Part shown: piece after piece, positions 58,230-64,000 of the stretch
Numbering within the stretch: the first letter of the stretch is position 1
Layout of the letters: every line of letters starts with the position of its first letter
Origin: Paenibacillus phoenicis
GTDB taxonomy: Bacteria; Bacillota; Bacilli; Paenibacillales; Paenibacillaceae
Assembly (NCBI RefSeq): GCF_034718895.1
Contig: NZ_JAYERP010000001.1
Location: 1,116,001-1,180,000, forward strand
Length of the DNA stretch: 64,000 bases
Direction: 5' to 3'
Position numbers and translations under genes: made by a program
Notes under the pieces: model-generated
Databases searched by the model: none
Seen by the model: only the letters and a program-made list of their open reading frames with translations
What the model was told of the DNA's origin: nothing

Positions 58230-60626
58230 ATGAACAAACCGATCCGAAAAGCAGCCGTTATCGGCTCTGGTATCATGGGCTCCGGCATCGCTGCCCAACT
58301 GGCGAATGCGGGCATCTCCTGCCTGCTGCTCGACATCGTCCCGCAACGGTTAAGCGACGCGGAGATGGCCGCTGGGCTGACGCTCGACCATCCGTTCGTG
58401 CGCAATCGCTTAGCGACGTCGGCGATCGCCGGTCTGTCCAAGACGAAACCCGCGCCGTTATATGACAACGCTTTCGCGGAGCGAATCACACCCGGCAATC
58501 TGGAGGATCATTTGCACCTGATTGCTGACGTGGATTGGGTGATCGAGGTCGTCGTCGAAAACCTCGCCATCAAGCAGCAACTGCTCGCCCAGGTAGAGCG
58601 CCACTGGAAGCCGGGGACGATCGTCAGTTCCAATACGTCGGGGATCTCGATCAACGCGATGGCGGAAGGGCGGTCCGAGGAATTCGGGAGACATTTTCTC
58701 GGCACACATTTCTTTAATCCGCCGCGGTATATGAAGCTGCTGGAGATCATCCCGGGGCAATCGACCGATCCGGAGCTGGTTCAAGGCTTAAGCCGCTTCT
58801 GCGAGCAAAAGCTGGGCAAAACGGTCGTTCTGGCCAAGGATACGCCAAATTTCATCGCCAACCGAATCGGCACCTATGGCCTGCTCGTGACGCTACGCGA
58901 GATGGCGGAGAAGGGGTACACCGTCGAAGAGGTGGATGCGGTGACCGGCCCGGCGATGGGCCGACCGAAAAGCGCCACCTTCCGCACCTTGGATCTGGTC
59001 GGCCTGGACACGTTCCTGCATGTGGCCGACAACGTATATGCGAACGTATCGGATGAAGCGGAGAAGCAGGTGTTTGCCGCTCCGTCATCGCTGAAGGACA
59101 TGGTATCGCGAGGCTGGCTCGGCGAGAAAAGCGGGCAGGGCTTTTACCGCAAAATCAAAGGGGAGAAGGGCAGCGAAATTCTGTCCTTAAACCTGCAGAC
59201 AATGGAGTACGCACCGCAGCGCAAAGTGACGTCCGCTTCCTTGGAAGCCGCCAAGCTGGCGAAAGGGGCGGCCGCCAAAACGAAGGCGCTGCTTGGCACG
59301 CAAGACCGCTACTCCCAGCTGGCATGGGATGTACTGAAGCAGGTGCTGATTTATTCCGCCGCCAAGCTGGGTGAAATTGCGGATAACATCCGCGAAATCG
59401 ACGAAGCGATGAAATGGGGCTTTAACTGGGAACTGGGGCCGTTTGAAACGTGGGATGCCATCGGCCTGGTGCGTACCGTTGAGAAGATGGAGGCGGAAGG
59501 GCTGACGGTACCGGCCTGGGTCAAGGACTGGATTGCTGAGGGAAATACCTCGTTCTACAAAAAAGACGGCGGCTCTCTATTCCAAGCCGCAGTTGGAGGA
59601 TACGCGCCAGTAGCGCTGCCGCCGGAACAGATCTCGCTTCGCGACTTGAAGGCGCAGAATCGAGTGGTGCGCAGCAACAGCGGCGCCAGCCTGATCGACC
59701 TTGGCGACGGCGTAGCTTGCTTGGAGTTCCATTCACCGAACAATGCGATCGGCGCGGATATTTTGCAGATGATCTTGCAGAGCATGGATGAGGTGCGGGA
59801 CAACTTCGAAGGGCTGGTCATTGCCAACCAGGGCCGCAATTTTTGCGTTGGCGCCAACCTGATGTTGCTGCTCATGGAGGCACAGGACGAGGAATGGGAT
59901 GAAATCGACGACATTATTCGTCTGTTCCAGAACACGATGTACCGGCTGAAACGGTTTGAAAAGCCGGTCATTGCGGCGCCGCACCGCATGACGCTGGGCG
60001 GCGGTGTGGAGGCGTGCATGCCGGCAGATCAGGTCATCGCCGCCGCTGAAACGTATTACGGACTCGTCGAGGTGGGCGTTGGCCTGATCCCGGCGGGCGG
60101 TGGCTGCAAGGAATTGGCATTGCGAGCCAGCCAGCAGGCAATGTTGGCTGAGGCTGATTTGCAGCCATACATCAACCACTACTTCCAAACGGTTGGGACG
60201 GCTACCGTATCCAGCAGCGGTCATGACGCCAAACGGCTGGGGCTGTTGAAGTCCACCGATCGGGTGGTGTTAAATCCCGATCAGTTGATTTACGAAGCGA
60301 AGCAGGCCGTCTTGAAGCTGGCGGGAAGCGGATATGAGCCGATTCCCGAGACGAAATTCCGCGTCGTTGGCTCCGAAGGCAAAGCGGTTCTGCTGCTTGG
60401 CGCACTCGGCATGCACGAAGGCGGTTATATCAGCGATCACGATCTGCTGATCGCCAACAAGCTCGCCCATGTGCTCGCTGGAGGCGACGTGCCCGCCGGG
60501 ACGCTGGTGACCGAGCAATATATGCTCGACCTGGAGCGCGAGGCATTCCTGAGCTTATGCGGCGAACCCAAGACGCAGCAACGCATGCAGCACATGCTGA
60601 GCAAAGGCAAACCGCTACGGAACTAA
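58230..60626 (+). CDS. fadN: 3-hydroxyacyl-CoA dehydrogenase/enoyl-CoA hydratase (FadN)
   Basis: A 798-residue bifunctional beta-oxidation enzyme. The dehydrogenase part comes first: NAD motif AVIGSGIMGSGIAAQLANAG (residues 8-27), HFFNPPRYMKLLEIIPG and KDTPNFIANRIG. A hydratase-like part follows from about 480 (GLVIANQGRNFCVGANL, then KPVIAAPHRMTLGGGVEACM). The domain order, reverse to that of E. coli FadB, is typical of B. subtilis FadN. Partner of the thiolase downstream (22 bases). Confidence 0.95.
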   Translation: MNKPIRKAAVIGSGIMGSGIAAQLANAGISCLLLDIVPQRLSDAEMAAGLTLDHPFVRNRLATSAIAGLSKTKPAPLYDNAFAERITPGNLEDHLHLIADVDWVIEVVVENLAIKQQLLAQVERHWKPGTIVSSNTSGISINAMAEGRSEEFGRHFLGTHFFNPPRYMKLLEIIPGQSTDPELVQGLSRFCEQKLGKTVVLAKDTPNFIANRIGTYGLLVTLREMAEKGYTVEEVDAVTGPAMGRPKSATFRTLDLVGLDTFLHVADNVYANVSDEAEKQVFAAPSSLKDMVSRGWLGEKSGQGFYRKIKGEKGSEILSLNLQTMEYAPQRKVTSASLEAAKLAKGAAAKTKALLGTQDRYSQLAWDVLKQVLIYSAAKLGEIADNIREIDEAMKWGFNWELGPFETWDAIGLVRTVEKMEAEGLTVPAWVKDWIAEGNTSFYKKDGGSLFQAAVGGYAPVALPPEQISLRDLKAQNRVVRSNSGASLIDLGDGVACLEFHSPNNAIGADILQMILQSMDEVRDNFEGLVIANQGRNFCVGANLMLLLMEAQDEEWDEIDDIIRLFQNTMYRLKRFEKPVIAAPHRMTLGGGVEACMPADQVIAAAETYYGLVEVGVGLIPAGGGCKELALRASQQAMLAEADLQPYINHYFQTVGTATVSSSGHDAKRLGLLKSTDRVVLNPDQLIYEAKQAVLKLAGSGYEPIPETKFRVVGSEGKAVLLLGALGMHEGGYISDHDLLIANKLAHVLAGGDVPAGTLVTEQYMLDLEREAFLSLCGEPKTQQRMQHMLSKGKPLRN

Positions 60627-60648
60627 ACGAAGGGGAGGATGAGTTCAG

Positions 60649-61830
60649 ATGAAGGAAGCTGTGATTGTATCCGCGGCCCGAACCGCAGTGGGCAGAGCCA
60701 AGAAAGGCAGTCTGGTCCAAACCCGCGCCGATGATTTAGGCAAAATCGTGCTGGAAGCCGCGATTGAGCGTGCACCCGGTCTGAGCAAAGGGGATGTTGA
60801 GGACATCATCATTGGCTGCGCCATGCCGGAGGGGGAGCAGGGGCTTAACTTTGCACGCATCATGGCGCTCTACGCCGGGTTTCCGGTGACGGTGCCTGCC
60901 ATTACCATCAATCGCTTCTGTTCTTCGGGTTTGCAGGCGATTGCCTTTGCGGCGGAGCGGATCATGCTGGGTCAGGCCGATGTGTTGATCGCCGGCGGCG
61001 TGGAAAGCATGAGCCATGTGCCAATGACCGGGTTCAAGGTGTCGCCGAACCCGCGGATCGTCGCTGAAATGCCGGAGGTCTACATCGCGATGGGCCATAC
61101 GGCGGAACGCGTTGCCGAACGTTTTGGCATCTCCCGGGAAGATCAGGACCGGTTCGCTTTGGCATCGCATCAGAAAGCCGCTCAAGCCATCGCCGAAGGC
61201 AAGTTCAAGGAGGAGATCGTCCCGTTTGAGGCGGAGCTGCGCAGCTTGGATGAGCGCGGGAAGGTCAAAGTGAAGCGCTTTGTGTTTGACACTGACGAAA
61301 GTGTCCGCAGCGATACGACCCTTGAAGCTTTAGCGAAGCTGAAACCCAGCTTTAAGCAAGGGGGAACCGTGACGGCAGGGAACTCCTCGCCGATGAACGA
61401 TGGGGCGGCAGCGGTCGTCGTCATGAGCCGGGAGAAGGCCGATGCGTTAGGGCTTCAACCGCTGGCAACGTTCCGCGCGTTTGCGGTGGCCGGCGTGGAG
61501 CCGGAGTTGATGGGCGTAGGTCCGGTCAAGGCGATTCCGAAGGCGCTGGCGGCTGCAGGGATCACGCTGGACGATGTGGATCTGTTTGAGATCAACGAAG
61601 CATTCGCCTCTCAATGCATACACGTGATTCGCGAGTTGGGTCTGGATGAGAACAAAGTGAACGTCAATGGCGGCGCGATTGCCCTCGGACATCCGCTGGG
61701 CTGCACCGGGACGAAGCTGTCGATCTCCCTGATTCACGAACTGCACCGACGGGGCGGCAGGTACGGTGTCGTGTCGATGTGTATTGGCGGCGGTATGGGC
61801 GCGGCCGGCGTTTTTGAAGTTCACCCTTGA
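60649..61830 (+). CDS. fadA: Acetyl-CoA C-acyltransferase (3-ketoacyl-CoA thiolase)
   Basis: A 393-residue thiolase that cleaves 3-ketoacyl-CoA to acetyl-CoA and a shortened acyl-CoA. The nucleophile Cys is in [19 protein letters not shown] (about 90), NEAFASQ and [14 protein letters not shown] hold the catalytic His and second Cys. Third gene of the fad operon. Confidence 0.96.
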   Translation: MKEAVIVSAARTAVGRAKKGSLVQTRADDLGKIVLEAAIERAPGLSKGDVEDIIIGCAMPEGEQGLNFARIMALYAGFPVTVPAITINRFCSSGLQAIAFAAERIMLGQADVLIAGGVESMSHVPMTGFKVSPNPRIVAEMPEVYIAMGHTAERVAERFGISREDQDRFALASHQKAAQAIAEGKFKEEIVPFEAELRSLDERGKVKVKRFVFDTDESVRSDTTLEALAKLKPSFKQGGTVTAGNSSPMNDGAAAVVVMSREKADALGLQPLATFRAFAVAGVEPELMGVGPVKAIPKALAAAGITLDDVDLFEINEAFASQCIHVIRELGLDENKVNVNGGAIALGHPLGCTGTKLSISLIHELHRRGGRYGVVSMCIGGGMGAAGVFEVHP

Positions 61831-61857
61831 ATCCATTTGAATGAAGGAGAGGATCGC

Positions 61858-63642
61858 ATGAGCAACGAAACGAAGGAAAAAATCGTAGGCGGAAGCTTTG
61901 TCATTACCGATGTAGATTACCGTCAGGTTGTGACCCCGGAGGATTTCAGCGAGGAGCATCGCATGATCGGCGAGACGACGGAGGAATTCGTCCGATCGGA
62001 AATCCTACCGCGGGACGAAGAGATCGAGCATTTGAACTATGAGCTGACCGCCGATTTGCTGCGCAAAGCGGGCGAAGTAGGGCTGCTCGGCGCTGACGTG
62101 CCGGAGGCTTACGGCGGCATGGGGCTAGACAAAGTCAGCACAACGTTAATCAGCGAAAAGCTGACGAAAGCTTCCTCATTTGCCCTCTCAGCCGGAGCTC
62201 ATGTCGGAATCGGGACGCTGCCCATCGTGTTTTTCGGAACCGATGCCCAGAAACGCAAATACTTGCCGAAGCTGGCGACAGGGGAACTACTCGCGGCGTA
62301 TTGCTTGACCGAACCTTCCTCGGGCTCCGATGCGCTGGGGGCCAAGACGACCGCGGTGTTGTCGGAGGATGGGACGCATTATGTGTTAAACGGGACGAAA
62401 CAATTTATTACGAACGCCGGCTTTGCGGATATTTTCATTGTGTACGCCAAGGTGAACGGCACCGATTTCAGCACGTTTATCGTTGAACGGAGCATGGAAG
62501 GGGTGAGCATCGGACCGGAGGAGAAGAAGATGGGCATCAAAGGCTCCTCCACCTGCCCTCTGATCCTTGAAGACGTGAAAGTGCCGGTCGAAAATCTGCT
62601 GTGGGAAGTGGGCAAAGGCCACTTGATCGCCTTCAACATCCTGAATATCGGACGCTTCAAATTGGCGGCAGGATGTCTTGGTTCCTCCAAGGATGCAATC
62701 GAATATGCGGCAAAATACGCCAATGAACGTACCCAATTCGGGCAAAAGATCTCGTCCTTCCCGCTCATCGGCAAAAAGCTGGCGGAGATGAATACGCGTA
62801 CGTTCGTGCTGGAAAGTATGGTCTATCGTACAGCCGGCCTGTTTGACGTCGGATTAGCCGATGTCGATTACAGCAGCGCGGATGTGGGCTACCAATCGGC
62901 GAAGCAAATCGCCGAATACCAACTGGAATGCTCCATCAACAAAGTGTTTGGCTCGGAGGTGCTGGATTTCGTTGCGGACGAAGGCGTGCAAATCCATGGC
63001 GGCTACGGGTTTACACAGGAATATCGAATTGAGCGGATTTATCGCGACTCGCGGATCAACCGGATTTTTGAAGGCACCAATGAAATTAATCGTCTCCTGA
63101 TTCCCGGCGCGCTGGTTAAACGGGCGATGAAGGGCGAGCTCCCCCTGCTGCAGGCGGCGCAAAAGCTGCAAGCGGAGCTGATGGAGCCGATCCCAAGCCG
63201 CACTTTCGAAGGCACGTTGGAGGAGGAGGCCTACCTGCTGTCCATGGCCAAGAAGATTTTCCTGATGGTGGGTGCCCAAGCGGTGCAAAAATATCAGCTC
63301 AAGCTGGAGCGGGAGCAGGAAGTGCTCAGTCATTTGGCGGATATGATGATCGCCATCTATGCCATGGAAAGCGCGTTGCTCCGCACGAAGAAGCGCATTG
63401 CGCAAGCTGGTGAAGACAAGGCAGCACTCTATATCGCTATGACGAAGGTGTTCATTCAAGAGGAATTTGGCAAGATCGAAGCTTTGGCGAAGGAAACGCT
63501 AAGTTATATGGAGACAGGGGATATGCTGCGCACGCAACTCTCCATCCTGAAAAAATTGACAAAGCGGTCAGCCCTGAATACGCTGTCATTAAAACGGCAA
63601 ATTGCCGCCGAGGTGATCCGGGCGGAGAAATACGTTTTGTAA
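61858..63642 (+). CDS. fadE: Acyl-CoA dehydrogenase (FadE)
   Basis: A 594-residue FAD enzyme that makes the first double bond in beta-oxidation and hands electrons to ETF. It has the usual acyl-CoA dehydrogenase core: YCLTEPSSGSDALGAKTTA and FITNAGFADIFIVYAK, GIKGSSTCPLILEDVKVP, IHGGYGFTQEYRIERIYRDSRINRIFEGTNEI. There is also an extra C-terminal domain of about 180 residues typical of the long FadE/YusJ type. ATG at 61858 follows GAAGGAGAGG. Confidence 0.95.
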   Translation: MSNETKEKIVGGSFVITDVDYRQVVTPEDFSEEHRMIGETTEEFVRSEILPRDEEIEHLNYELTADLLRKAGEVGLLGADVPEAYGGMGLDKVSTTLISEKLTKASSFALSAGAHVGIGTLPIVFFGTDAQKRKYLPKLATGELLAAYCLTEPSSGSDALGAKTTAVLSEDGTHYVLNGTKQFITNAGFADIFIVYAKVNGTDFSTFIVERSMEGVSIGPEEKKMGIKGSSTCPLILEDVKVPVENLLWEVGKGHLIAFNILNIGRFKLAAGCLGSSKDAIEYAAKYANERTQFGQKISSFPLIGKKLAEMNTRTFVLESMVYRTAGLFDVGLADVDYSSADVGYQSAKQIAEYQLECSINKVFGSEVLDFVADEGVQIHGGYGFTQEYRIERIYRDSRINRIFEGTNEINRLLIPGALVKRAMKGELPLLQAAQKLQAELMEPIPSRTFEGTLEEEAYLLSMAKKIFLMVGAQAVQKYQLKLEREQEVLSHLADMMIAIYAMESALLRTKKRIAQAGEDKAALYIAMTKVFIQEEFGKIEALAKETLSYMETGDMLRTQLSILKKLTKRSALNTLSLKRQIAAEVIRAEKYVL

Positions 63643-63668
63643 AATTGCGAGGTTGGGAGGCAAGGCGT

Positions 63669-64000
63669 ATGTCGAGTAAACCTTGGCTGAAGTTCTACCC
63701 TGCTGAAGTACCACCGACCTATGATTATCCGAAGCAAAATCTCGCCCACTTTTTAGAAGTTTCCGCTGCTCGTTTCCCCGAAGTGACAGCTCTGGAGTTC
63801 ATGGGAAAAAAGATCAATTACCGTACTCTGCTGAAACAGTCGTACCAATTTGCGAATGCCCTGCGAAAGCTGGGCATTCGCAAGGGGGACCGGGTGGCTA
63901 TTATGCTGCCGAATTGCCCGCAGGCGGTGATCGCCTATTACGGGACACTGCTCATGGGCGGAATCGCCGTCATGACGAATCCGCTTTATATGCCCAGGGA
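63669..64000 (+). CDS. Long-chain fatty acid-CoA ligase, N-terminal part (runs off window)
   Basis: The first 110 residues of an AMP-forming acyl-CoA synthetase: PWLKFYPAEVPPTYDYPKQNL, FPEVTALEFMGKKINYRTL, RKGDRVAIMLPNCPQAVIAYYGTLLMGG and MTNPLY, as in B. subtilis LcfA. ATG with GGGAGG upstream, 26 bases after fadE, so it is the fifth gene of the operon. It would activate fatty acids for beta-oxidation. The AMP-binding P-loop lies beyond the window. Confidence 0.93.
   Translation, partial: MSSKPWLKFYPAEVPPTYDYPKQNLAHFLEVSAARFPEVTALEFMGKKINYRTLLKQSYQFANALRKLGIRKGDRVAIMLPNCPQAVIAYYGTLLMGGIAVMTNPLYMPR

Overview
The window looks like a chromosome segment from a spore-forming, moderately GC-rich Firmicute of the Paenibacillus type. 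The reasons are strong AGGAGG-like ribosome binding sites with frequent TTG and GTG starts, close relatives of Bacillus subtilis FadR, FadF, FadN, FadA, FadE, FosB, NamA and YkkCD, DUF4183/collagen-like proteins typical of spore surfaces, and a futalosine-type menaquinone pair. No rRNA, tRNA or CRISPR array was seen. This taxonomic call is an inference from gene content.

Layout. 1-6000: the end of a NagE-like PTS gene, then a respiratory-nitrogen island. It holds a NarL-type two-component pair, a standalone CuA lipoprotein, and convergent genes for a SufT-like protein, a haem-copper-oxidase-like membrane protein, a DUF2249 protein and copper nitrite reductase NirK. Two perfect TGTGA-N6-TCACA boxes lie in front of the CuA gene and in front of nirK. 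6080-8772: B12 riboswitch and metE. 8.8-10.7 kb: azoreductase and MgtC. 10.8-17 kb: signalling block with an ABC exporter, two OmpR-type two-component systems and an ECF sigma factor. 17.3-25.3 kb: accessory genes, including two MFS pumps, a nucleotidyltransferase, two dehydrogenases and a TIR-like protein with a small basic partner. 25.4-32.8 kb: coiled-coil protein, GH13 glucosidase, TIM-barrel protein, phosphoesterase and a TrpXYZ-type ABC importer.

33-39 kb: flavin enzyme, ABM monooxygenase, GNAT, TVP38, NiaP-like transporter, UPF0173 hydrolase and FrnE. 39-41.6 kb: a SigA-like sigma factor without region 1.1, next to an IS91-family element with an overlapping zinc-ribbon ORF. 41.7-46.7 kb: serine protease, a fluoride riboswitch with two CrcB channels, DUF4183 and collagen-like spore-surface proteins, FosB and a radical SAM protein. 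46.7-50.8 kb: mqnD-mqnB, namA, and a guanidine-I riboswitch with an SMR pair and a truncated nitroreductase. 50.8-64 kb: SgrR-like regulator, then the fatty-acid degradation regulon: fadR-etfB-etfA on the minus strand and, divergently, fadF-fadN-fadA-fadE-acyl-CoA ligase, with a FadR operator and a cre-like palindrome between them.

The least explained parts are the TIR-like/small-basic-protein pair, the CuA lipoprotein in the nitrite island, the short sigma factor, the IS91 passenger ORF, and families of intergenic inverted repeats.
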